Positions 55,383-64,000 of a DNA stretch of 64,000 nt are shown piece after piece. The position numbers and the translations under genes were made by a program. Numbering within the stretch: position 1 is the stretch's first letter; every line of letters begins with the position of its first letter. The notes beneath the pieces were generated by a model. The model was not told the origin of the DNA and did not search any database. It saw only the letters and a list, made by a program, of their open reading frames with translations. Origin of the DNA: Salvator merianae (lineage: Eukaryota; Chordata; Lepidosauria; Squamata; Teiidae); assembly GCA_003586115.2 (NCBI GenBank), contig QVOM02000112.1, positions 49,970,212-50,034,211 of the forward strand, read 5' to 3'.

Positions 55383-55537
55383 ATCTGCATCCACACAGAT
55401 TTTTTAAAAGTGACTTAAAAGTGGCTTAGATGCTAGTGTTCCCATCCCAACTCTATTTCTGTCCTTTCTATCCTTTCTGTCCTATAACCTCTAAATCACT
55501 TTTGAGTCACTTTTTTTTACTGCATGTGGATGCAGAA
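55383..55537. mobile_element. Family E hairpin MITE
   Basis: The arms TCTGCATCCACACAGATTTT plus AAAAGTGACTTAAAAGTGG and CTAAATCACTTTTGAGTCAC plus TTTACTGCATGTGGATGCAG pair over about 50 bp each. About 155 bp, non-coding. The target duplication is not clear. A related half copy begins at 59892. Confidence 0.8.
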
Positions 55538-57640
55538 CTGTGAATCTGTGAACACCCTCCCATTCCATGCTGGGATGGGTTGCTGTGGAGACAGGATAGA
55601 GCCGTCTGCATTTCAGGCAGCCTGTGCCATCTCAGCCCCAACTGCCAATCCTGAAGGCTGAGCCAGGGCTTTTCATTCACAGCCTTTGGAGTTTCCAGGA
55701 GGGCTTCTGGGGTGTCACACATTTCTGGTGACACTTCCTGTTGTGCCACCAAAATGTCCCCCCATATACCAGAACAGTGGGCCATGCACCTTTTGCTCTC
55801 AGCTTCCTGTTCCAAACAAGGCTCGCTAGTCCACTGATAGACTTCATCATCAAATCTACTGGCAGAAGGAGATAGGATGCTATTTTCAGCACTCTGCCCT
55901 ATTTTATTGCTCTGTCCATGTGACCGAAGCATTCCGGGGGGGCTCTCCTTTTCCTCGCTAAAGAGGAGTTTAAGAGGTCTACAATCCTTCATAGGCCGCG
56001 ATAGTGACCTGTGCCGAAAAGGCCTATGTCTCTGTCTCCTGTGGGATAATATAAGTGCTAGAGTTAGTTGTCCATCTGTCAGTGGATTCTGCCCACAATT
56101 TGAATGACTCTCCTGCTCGTACCTCCACTGAGAGCACTGGTGAGATTATGGAAAGGAACCATAGTTGGAAGCAATTTTGTAAGAACTAGCCCATCTTCTC
56201 CTTCTTCAAGAGGTAGTGTACATGGAAATCTGTTTTCTTGACCAGATCTTTTTTCTACTGCGACCAGCTAGTTTACTTGTACGGTGCTGTCCTGGGATAG
56301 CTACTGCAGCTGTACTGCTATAGTTGGGATACACAGTGAGGCAAAAATGGCCCTGAGGATAGGCACCTGCAAATGAATTCTACAAGGCCACTTTCTCTCC
56401 CAGCTCCTCATCCCATGGTCTCGTAAACTATAAAGGCATCCCTTCTCACAATGTAGACTATGGTCGGCAGAGGGACATGAGGCTGAAAATATACATTCCC
56501 TAAATCAAATTCCACCCATAAGCCCTATGCTAAAGGGGAGAAAAGAGCAAATGTTTTGATAGCCTTTCTGGCAGCCAGGCTCAGCTGGTGGAAGGTTCAA
56601 ATACGAGAGCCAAGTTCCATTCCCATTATTTGCTGTCAGCATGAAAGCAACAGATGCATGCAGAACTTGCTCCCACCATTTCAGAGTGGGGGAGATAAAT
56701 GCTTCAAACAAACCACAAGATTTCTCTGTATGCTAAGCAGACCAATCTACCCAGCCTATTCCTCACGTTTATGCCTTTTTCACATGTTGCCATGCTTCTG
56801 ATCCATTTAGCAAATAAATTTAATTAATATGTAAAAATGTAACCCCAAAGGAAGAAATTGTAGCAGATAGACCAATGGAGTAAGAGTAGCATAAAAGGAA
56901 CATAGAGAAGAAGAAAGAGTTATAGATGGAGCTGATCTACCCCCATTTCACACAGTCTGAATTGGTACATTCTAGAATGTACCACTTTAAATTTTCAGTT
57001 AAATTATTAAATAATTAGGGAGTTAACAGCTACTTGATAGCAAATCTCATTTTATCTTGCTTTCAAACAAAGTTTCAAGCATGCCCACTATATGGGCTTC
57101 ATATCTGCCAGTTTCAACTATTAGGTGGCACCTGAAAAACAAAGCTGCCACAATATGATTACTCCAAAAACAGCAATAAAAGTTAACAATAGGTGGCAGC
57201 ATACAACTAGAAATGAGTGGAAATGAACCTTAATGCTGGCTTCCTTTTGTATGGCAATATGCCAAAAGCCAGTTAAATTAACTGTAGTGGGTATTATTTG
57301 TTCATACAGAGGCATAAGAAAATACATAAAATTTAAATAAGATTTTATAACCTGATGTAGCTTGGCTTAATTTACTGCTCGCCCTCAGACCAGCCCTGAA
57401 GTTATTTAACAGGATATAACAGGATCAGCTAGCATTCTCACTGGCATTTTTCATCTCATTTTCCACCTCATCTTTTACATCTAAATTCAGAAATGATGCC
57501 AGGTTAACACAAATGGATCAAATCAATACACAAACTGTATGTATTCTTTCATATTAGCTCCCAAAGGGTTTCCTACCTTCTTAAAGAGGAATAGTAAAGG
57601 ATAATCTTTCATCTGTCTACGGAGTTTGTGATTTGGAGGC
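55538..57640. other. About 2.1 kb of unassigned non-coding DNA
   Basis: The 161-codon minus-strand frame (55507-55992) is the longest here. It begins and ends without recognisable domains and overlaps the family E hairpin. The block at 55560-55600 resembles 15045-15080, so part of this is probably an older interspersed repeat. Confidence 0.4.
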
Positions 57641-57644
57641 CTTA

Positions 57645-59028
57645 TTAATTACTCTTCCTGGGCAAGGTACTGGAGAGAGTCGTGGCTGACCAACTGCAAG
57701 CGTGCTTGGAGGAAGCTGATTTTTTAGACCCACTTCAATCTGGTTTCAGGTCTGGTTACGGCACTGCAACCACCTTGGTCACCCTGGCTGATGACTTTCT
57801 CTGGGAGATTGACAGGGGAATTGTCACTCTGTTGCCTCTTCTGGATCTCTCAGCAGCTTTTAGTACCATTGACCATGGTAACCTTCTGGAAAGGGTACAG
57901 AGTTTGGGAGTTGGAGACACCACATTGCGATGGGTCTGTTACTATCTCCAAAGCTGATGCCAGAAAGTAGCTGTGGGGGATTTTTGCTCAATGCCCTGAG
58001 AACTCACTTGTGAATCAGTCTTATCTCCCATGCTCTTTAACATCCATATGAAGCCACTGGGAGAGGTCATCAAGAGTTTTGGAGTGAGTTGTCATCAACA
58101 CACAGGTTACACCCATGCCATCTGAATCAGGAGAAATGGTCGAAATGCTTGACAGTGCTTGGAGGCAGTAACGGGCTGGATGAGAGCCCATAAATTCAAA
58201 CTGAATCCAGACAAGTTATAGGGTCTCATGTCCATGAAGAAGGGAGTCATCCTGTTCATGATGGAGTATCTTTGCCTGGAAGGGACAGGTACATAATTTT
58301 GGGGATGTTCTTGGACTCTTCACTGACACTTGAACTTCAGGTGGAGGTGGTGGCCAAGAGCACCTATTTCCAGTCATGGCTGGTTTGCCAGCAAGGACCC
58401 TTTTTAGACAGAGACGATCTAGACACAGTGATCCATGGACTGGTAACTTCCAGATTGGACTATTGCAATGCGCTTTCTGTGGGGCTACCCTTGAAGACAG
58501 TTCGCAAGCTGCAGCTGGTGCAGAATGCAGCAGCGAGCAGCTAGACTGCTAACTGGCATTGCTGGCCAGATGCACATTATACCAGCCTTAGTTGCCTATT
58601 TGATACTGACCCAGTTCAAGGTATTAATGTTAACTTATAAGGCCTTAAATGGCTTGGGCCCCAAATATCTAAAGGAACAGCTCCACCTGTACAGATCCGC
58701 CCGTGTCTAAGATCTGTTGATGAGGCCCTCTTGATGGTGCCACCCCCTTCAGCAGTTAACGGGGTGGGGACATGTGGGAGGGCTTTCTCCGTGATAGCTC
58801 CCAGGCTATGGAATATTCTCCCCTCTGAGGTGCATCAGGCATCCTCACATATTCAGACATTTGGTGAAAATGCACCTCTTTACCCTGGCCTTTGACTGAG
58901 GGAACAACATGCCCCCCAATGCAGGAACTGGCATTCTTTTAGCTAACTTATCTGTTTTTATACTGATTTTATTCTAACCCGTGCTGAGACCTTTGGGTGT
59001 AGGGCAGGATAGCTATAAGAAAGAAAGA
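57645..59028 (+). mobile_element. L2-like LINE, RT to 3' tail, degenerate
   Basis: About 1.4 kb. It starts in the RT entry region (GKVLERVVADQLQACLEEAD, FLDPLQSGFRSGYGTATTLV), then LLDLSAAFSTIDHGNLLERV and LGVGDTTLRWVCYYLQS at 57840-57955. A frameshifted fragment of the catalytic region (SCHQHTGYT in place of CHQYADDT) lies near 58090. GRDRYIILGMFLDSSLTLEL, WLVCQQGPFLDRDDLDTVIH and LVTSRLDYCNALSVGLPLKT follow (58272-58500), then MQRAARLLTGI-like and VLMLTYKALNGLGPKYLKEQ to 58690, the terminal LPFQ/FF region, and the tail CTAACCCGTGCTGAGACC, GTAGGGCAGGATAGC. It is more intact than 24780-27322 but still broken by stops. Confidence 0.9.
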
Positions 59029-59048
59029 AAGAGAGAGAGGGGGGGGGC
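59021..59048. repeat. (GAAA)n-(GA)n-G9 tail repeat
   Basis: AAGAAAGAAAGAAAGAGAGA then G8-9, directly at the 3' end of the L2 copy, where other copies have AATAAA repeats. It probably grew from the LINE tail. Confidence 0.85.
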
Positions 59049-59888
59049 AGGCATATCCTCTGACATATGACCGTCATCCGCACTCCACCACAAAGATGAG
59101 GACACGCACGGGAGTGGAGAATGCAGGATTCCTCCCTCCTGTGTCCATTTGGGCATCAGTGTGATGCTCTTCACCAGCACAACGACAGAGCAATTGGCTG
59201 TTTGCAGCTGTAAAGGCCATCCCGCAGCTATAGAATGCTGCACGACATGTGTGAAGTCCCAGGAGGGGTCTGTTGCTTTAGCAGTGAGTCACTACTGCGT
59301 CTACCAGCCTGTCTGATCATGGCCTGAAAAATAGGTCCCATGGAACTCAGTGAATATGTGGGTGCTGGGCAATATTCTTAGGAGTTATTTCCAGCTACCA
59401 CCCAAGGATTAAGATCACATCACAGCGAAGGCAGAGCAACAGGGTGAATGATACTCTCACTTTTGCTTCTTCAGATGCAGGTCAGAGGCACAATGGACTG
59501 ATGCACAATCCTTGCTACCCTGTGTTTGCCACCCTGTAATCCACGGACCGCTGCCAGCTATCCCGCCACAGACTCACAGTGATAGCTGTAAGCCAATTCC
59601 CTAACATGCTGCTTTTAGAGAATGGAGCCCGTTTCATCTCCACCCAGCCCTAACAGCATCTAACATGTCACTGAAGTTTGTTTTTCCTGATTTTGTTATT
59701 TTAACTTCAGAACTGTATTATTGTTTTAAATTGGGTTGCCCTAAGGGCCATTTGTTGGTAAGGTAAGTTGTGAATGCCCTTAAACAAACAAGCAAGCAGC
59801 CAGTGTTTATTTGAGACATGAAGGTCTTCTCCCTTCATCAGTGTGTTCAAGCAAGCCTGGGCACCCCTGTGGTGGGGATACTTTCATT
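59049..59888. other. Unassigned non-coding DNA
   Basis: 59735-59800 (GGTTGCCCTAAGGGCC, GAATGCCCTTAAACAAACAAG) may be a diverged LINE or SINE tail. Nothing else is recognised. Confidence 0.4.
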
Positions 59889-59891
59889 TGG

Positions 59892-59960
59892 GCTGCATCC
59901 ACACACACAGTAAAAAAAAGGGGGGGCTTGAAAGCAGCTTAAAGGTAGTAGTATCTGCAC
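59892..59960. mobile_element. Family E MITE, half copy
   Basis: GGCTGCATCCACACACACAG, then TAAAAAAAAGGGGGGGCTTG, AAAGCAGCTTAAAGG parallel the left arm of 55383-55537. No right arm is seen. Confidence 0.55.
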
Positions 59961-59989
59961 AATAGTACCTCTAATCCACTAATGAACTT

Positions 59990-60262
59990 TGAAAGGCCTA
60001 TAATGTGGATCAGAAGTGTTAAATAACTATCAGTTACCAAACTGGCCTTTCTGGGCAAGGTTCTTGAGAAGGAAGTAGCAGTCCAGCTACAGGTAAGCTT
60101 GTAGGAAGCTGGTTATCTACACCCATTTGATCTGTTTTTAGGCCTGTTCATGACACCAAAGCTGTCATGATTACCTGGTTGATTGTTTTTGTGCAGAGAG
60201 GGACAGGGACAACTCTGAGACCTTCAGCTATAGGACTGGATATCAATAAAGTATCCAGGTAA
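59990..60262 (+). mobile_element. L2-like LINE with large internal deletion
   Basis: It starts with the pre-RT/RT entry (NNYQLPNWPFLGKVLEKEVA, VQLQVSL, EAGYLHPFDL) at about 60015-60140, then GTGCAGAGAGGGACAGGGAC near 60193. It jumps at once to the LINE's 3' tail, ACTCTGAGACCTTCAGCTAT, GGACTGGATATCAATAAAGT. About 1.1 kb present in the 57645-59028 copy is missing between them. Confidence 0.78.
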
Positions 60263-60271
60263 ACAATAGGC

Positions 60272-60300
60272 CTGTTTGCGCTTTATGAGAGGAATGTTCC
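60272..60300. mobile_element. Family A left terminus stub
   Basis: AGGCCTGTTTGCGCTTTATG matches the family A left end but no interior or right end follows. It sits immediately after the deleted L2. Confidence 0.5.
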
Positions 60301-60550
60301 TGGCCACTCGTTAGTAAGGTGCATTTTCCTTCTTTTCAAAACAATAAGGTGTTGTGGCTTGTATATCAGAACCACAGCATGCCCTTTCAGAAGGGATGCT
60401 GTACATTTCCCTTTAGGCCATAATAGTATTGTCTCTTTTCGAACTTTACGTACTCCATTAATGAATGATTGCACTTTTTCAAACATATCAATAGGAGAGT
60501 CTTGCCAGTAAGAAAAGTGAGTGCATGCACGGCAGAGAGGTAGACACAAA

Positions 60551-60953
60551 TGGCCTGTACGCATTTTTCACTAGTGAGTGTCTGCACGCTTACTAGTGAA
60601 GTGCATCTGCACTTTGCAGAGCCAAAGCAATTGTGCTCCGCAGCTGTAACAGGAGCAGCCGTACTGCTCCTGGTATGCAGCATTCACACCTACTTCCAGG
60701 TGTGAACACTGCATTGCATGACACAATGCAGCTACACAGTTGACTGCCACGTCCCCGGTCACCATGACAGCAGCCATAAGTTTCCCTGGCCAGTGTCATG
60801 GAGGGGCAGCCAGCATTTGCAGTGTGAGTGCTGGAAGCCCATTGCCAGGATGTTCCAGCCCTCGCAGTGCAAATGATCACCACACTGTGGAGGCCTTTCC
60901 ACTGTGGAATGTTCCCATTCAAACATTCCACAGTGGAACATGTGAAAAGGCCC
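60551..60953. mobile_element. Family A MITE with AAA target duplication
   Basis: TGGCCTGTACGCATTTTTCA at the left and CATGTGAAAAGGCCC at the right, flanked by AAA (60548-60550 and 60954-60956). It shows all family landmarks: CTAGTGAGTGTCTGCACGCT / TACTAGTG palindrome, CACCATGACAGCAGCC / GGCCAGTGTCATGG pair, and the CACTGTGGAATGTT / AACATTCCACAGTGG terminal hairpin. 403 bp. Five overlapping frames across it are artefacts. Confidence 0.88.
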
Positions 60954-60976
60954 AAAGAGGAAATAAACACAGCAAA

Positions 60977-61443
60977 GGCTGATTCCACATTTTGGGGGCT
61001 GAACCGTTCCAGCTGTCACAGAACAAGGCCATCCACAATTCAGGTGGCTGTTCCAGGACAACACCAGCATAATCCCGCACTATTCCATGTCACTCTGAAG
61101 GCTCCAACAGCCTGGAACAAAAGTTCCTCACCTTGGAGCCCTGGAGAATCCATTTTGGTGGTGTAATTTGGTGCACCACCAAACAGGTCCCCCTGCTAAA
61201 CTGCAAAAAGGTATCCTTCTGCACACCTCCCTGTTCTGATCCAGCAGCCCCTGGACCACCAGTAGACCTTTTTAAAAAGGTCTGTTGGTATCCCAAAGTA
61301 GGTGGCCATTTTAGCTTCCTAGACTGGGCTATGTTCTGTCCACTGTGGATGGAGCAGCCTAGCAGGGGGCATGTCCTCTCTATTCCACAGCAGAGTGCAG
61401 AAGAGTATGGCCCAGCAGTGGGCTAGTCCAATGTGGAAAGGCC
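60977..61443. mobile_element. Family C-related MITE with AAA target duplication
   Basis: The left end is GGCTGATTCCACATTTTGGG and the right end CCAATGTGGAAAGGCC, flanked by AAA (60974-60976 and 61444-61446). The interior shares CTCACCTTGGAGCCC, GAATCCATTTTGGTGG and GTGCACCACCAAAC with family C. A CTTTTTAAAAAG palindrome lies near 61268. 467 bp. Confidence 0.8.
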
Positions 61444-61630
61444 AAAGGCCAATTCAGCCTCTTGCAGGGATTTTTATTTTGAAAGCACCATCTTACCCTC
61501 ATTTTTATGTCATATATTTGCCAACCTGGGGAGAAACAAAGAACCCATGACCAGCTCATTTAATGAAAGATGCAGAGCAGCTGTCTCTGCCACCGATTCT
61601 CTCTCCAAATTTGAATGGCCAGTCCAGTTT

Positions 61631-61670
61631 GAAAGTATAAGAAAGTATAAGAAAATATAAGAAAGTATAA
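61631..61670. repeat. 10-bp tandem repeat, four units
   Basis: Four adjacent units of GAAAGTATAA with one substitution (GAAAATATAA in the third), then GAAG. Exactly 40 bp. Confidence 0.95.
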
Positions 61671-61924
61671 GAAGATTTATGGTGTGCATGATTAAACCTT
61701 GGATTTTTGTTGTTGTGTGGGGGGGGGGGGTTGAGGGAAAAAAAATGTTTAGGTGCTCATTAGCTGTCATTTCAAGGAAAGCTGGTGTTCTGTGAGCATA
61801 AAGACCACAAACAAGGCTTTTATTTCCAATCTCAGGTAGGGATGTGCAAAACCTTTGTATCAAAACAATTTGCGCTCATATGTAGGCGTTTCCAGCGTTC
61901 TGAACTTGGAACAAAATGCCTGCA

Positions 61925-61944
61925 CAAAAAAAAAAAAAAAAAAA
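61925..61944. repeat. A20 homopolymer
   Basis: Uninterrupted adenine run between CTGCAC and GCTTG. Surrounding sequence contains the near-duplicate text GAACTTGGAACAAAATGCC and GAGTTTGGAACAAAACCAG, a short direct repeat on both sides of the run. Confidence 0.9.
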
Positions 61945-62640
61945 GCTTGTTCTGAGTTTGGAACAAAACCAGGTCCTGTTTTATCCGAATGTTTCAACTG
62001 TGGCAAAACAGAATCTTCAGGCTCCAACTTCCCCAAGTCAGTTACTGAGAGCTGTTTATAAACACATCTAGAAATAAAAGCACAATCACCTCAATCTGAC
62101 ATTAACAATCCTGTGAGTTAACAGGGCACCTTGTGTTCTGGAGAACTATGAGCAGTGGTAGCTCAAATACAAGTGGTAAGAAAATGCTGTCTCTTAATAT
62201 ATTGCATATTCACAACATTATTAATAATCCCTGCATGACAGTCCTGCAGATTAGATCAGGAAATCTGCTGTTTGAAAATGCCACTAAGAGTTCCTACAGT
62301 ACATCTTTATGTAGTTTTCAAATATCATCTCTGAAAGACCCCAGAACCACAATTCACTGCTTTGGCCAGCCACTGTAACAAATATATGCTTCATCTATAC
62401 CATCAATATTGGGCCTTCCTAGAGTGCCCCTGGGGCCCAGCCAGCAAACATGTCTGCCCCCACTGAGGTGGCAGGTAGCCCCCAAAGTGTAAAACCCACC
62501 CTTTGCACAGAGCATGCTAAACAATCAGAGGATGGGTTTCACCCTCATTTGCCCCCACCCTTGCCATCCTTACAACAGTTATAAGGGTGATTTACTGGGG
62601 TTGATTTCTACCTCGCATGATTTAGCACCAGATCAAAATG

Positions 62641-63926
62641 GCTGACTTCTGGGGCTATTTCTGGTCTGCTACTAAACATGCAAGAACCAGCCCTCTTGCC
62701 AGATGGCCAGTTTGCCCTATGACTGAGTTTGAGCGACTGTTTTGGATGTTGGGTCAGAGAGTCAGAAAAGGAATGCTGCTGTTGTGTGACTCATTCAGTA
62801 GCACCTATCCACCTGGGCAGGCAAGACTCCCTTCTGGGTACCCGTCAGCCTGGGCATCCAGACATCTGAGTGCCCCAGGGCCTGAGTGTTCAGACACTCC
62901 CATTCCCTATTGGTCCCTGACCTGAGCCTCCCCAACCCCCAAATGAAGTGTCTTTAAATTACTCCCATACTGCTCTGGTCAGGGGGATTTGTCTTCTTCC
63001 CTATGTGGAGGCACAAAGGGGGAAGGAGGCAACTAAGGAGGCAAAATCCGCCTAGATTCACTGCATGGAGGACCAAAGATAACTGATTTCTAGTGGCATT
63101 TCTGGTCCTCCAAAGGGACTCCAGGAAGAGCTGTTGCTGCTACAAGTGGAACGTCTGCTCACAGCAGCATTCTGGGAGCTCCAGTGAAGCAAACAGCATG
63201 TGCCTGCCATTTTGGCCACTTTTGTGATGCCTCCAAGCCTCTTGCCCTGGATCCCACCCTTTTCACAATCTTATCAACCCATTATTTTTTTTAGTAAGAA
63301 CAATCATGATGGAATCTGTAAGCACAACAACCACACTGTGGAGGAGAGGGGGACCCTGCAATGTAGCTTTAACCCGTACATCTATTAAATTTAAAAACTA
63401 ACAGGATGGGGTGTTTGCTTTTTTAAAAAAGGGAAATAATTTGTGACAAATTCATTTATTTGTAGAATATCACTTTTGTAAAATTCCTTTAGAAGTAGAC
63501 TCACATTTCTATTTAACGATTTCTTGCCATTGCAAACAAAACCTTCAATCACGAGATCCAGCATTTAGCCAAATGATGGATGTCAAACATTAGTCATGCC
63601 TCCTGCACACTCCAGTGTTTTGGTACATCTCTGTTTGGTGGCGGATGCAGAGGAGGCTTTCTCAGCCCATTCAGGTAGACCTGTTCCATATGGACTTAGG
63701 TTTGGAGCACTGAAATAAAATAGTTCCCATCATTATCCCTAGAAGTTAATTAACTGTGACACTGGGAAAGGGACAGCCTCATGTGTCTTAGAAATTTATG
63801 AACAGAACTGTCACTTGCAAGGCTACACAGGTCACCCATAGGTGACTAGGAGATGGGGTCAAATTTCTAGCAGTTCATTATAAGATACTGGCTGTTTTTT
63901 TACACACCTTATTTTTAAAAAATGGT
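62641..63926. other. About 1.3 kb of unassigned non-coding DNA
   Basis: A 95-codon plus-strand frame (62638-62925) lacks domains. No repeat is recognised. Confidence 0.4.
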
Positions 63927-63927
63927 G

Positions 63928-64000
63928 GAGCCTTTTCATACTTACTACAATAGAATGTTCTAACTAGCATGGTCCAGTCAGGACTACAATAGAATGTTCT
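63928..64000. mobile_element. Family A-type MITE, cut by window end
   Basis: GAGCCTTTTCATACTTACTA, then CAATAGAATGTTCTAACTAG and a second CTACAATAGAATGTTCT. The right part lies outside the window. Confidence 0.7.

Larger units (their letters stand above)
61447..62640. other. Unassigned DNA with small tandem and homopolymer tracts
   Basis: Includes the 10-bp tandem repeat at 61631-61670, G12 at 61719-61730 and A20 at 61925-61944. No gene or transposon is recognised. Confidence 0.45.

Noticed and set aside
55507..55992. 161-codon minus-strand frame
   Set aside because: It overlaps a MITE at one end, has no domain, and part of its sequence is shared with a repeat-like block near 15050.
60387..61166. 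Cluster of overlapping ~100-130-codon frames on both strands
   Set aside because: All fall in palindromic MITEs, where inverted symmetry gives mirrored open frames.
1..64000. CRISPR arrays, LTR retroviruses, rRNA
   Set aside because: No regularly spaced direct repeats with unique spacers, no paired LTRs with primer-binding sites, and no rRNA-like conserved blocks were seen.

Overview
The window looks like intergenic or intronic DNA from a vertebrate, most likely a squamate reptile (a gecko-like lizard is my best guess). It carries CR1 copies ending in squamate-style octamers, degenerate L2-like LINEs with RT/EN remnants, an R4-clade LINE, an L1 ORF2 tail, tRNA-derived SINEs including one Sauria-like and one MIR-like copy, and very many short palindromic DNA transposons. 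I found no convincing host protein-coding exon, rRNA or functional tRNA gene. The long open frames are chance frames in low-complexity DNA, microsatellites (poly-Lys, poly-Asn, poly-Met, EGRK repeats) or MITEs. No LTR pair, CRISPR array or prokaryote-type operon is seen.

Layout. 1-1400: a C-rich low-complexity tract, a family A MITE and an (AAGG)n array. 3.4-7 kb: family C, a (TTCC)n array, an L2 tail, a Sauria-like SINE, a 142-bp near-perfect hairpin MITE and a family B MITE. 11-13.3 kb: MIR-like SINEs and family A MITEs. 14-16 kb: a small hAT-like hairpin, a CR1 3' end and family C. 19-22.5 kb: an L2 tail, a CR1 fragment and families A, B and C. 24.8-27.3 kb: a long degenerate L2. 29.6 kb: the L1 ORF2 C-terminus. 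31.2-33.2 kb: a rearranged L2, a CR1 3' end and another repeat. 35-36.5 kb: R4 LINE, (AAG)n and a reversed SINE. 37-40.4 kb: families C, D and B, the last split by an 849-bp hAT element. 41.3-43.5 kb: a forward SINE with an (ATT)n tail, then families A and C. 44.6-47 kb: an L2 tail split by a MITE, then a 795-bp fold-back element. 49.4-52.4 kb: family B, a reversed CR1, and an L2 tail within another repeat. 53-55.5 kb: families C, D, A (nested) and E. 57.6-61.4 kb: a second L2, an internally deleted L2, and families A and C. 63.9 kb: a family A end cut by the window edge.

The main result is a set of palindromic non-autonomous DNA transposons occupying roughly 9 kb. Family letters A-E are my own labels. 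In at least ten copies the terminal inverted repeats are flanked by identical 3-bp direct repeats, with no fixed motif. Three copies sit inside other repeats, and for two of these the sequence of related repeats elsewhere in the window supports the insertion point. The best-supported single element is the hAT deletion derivative at 39236-40084: it has an exact 8-bp target duplication and keeps a decayed C-terminal transposase dimerisation domain.

All coordinates were read by eye. Family names rest on recognised motifs and not on a database search.
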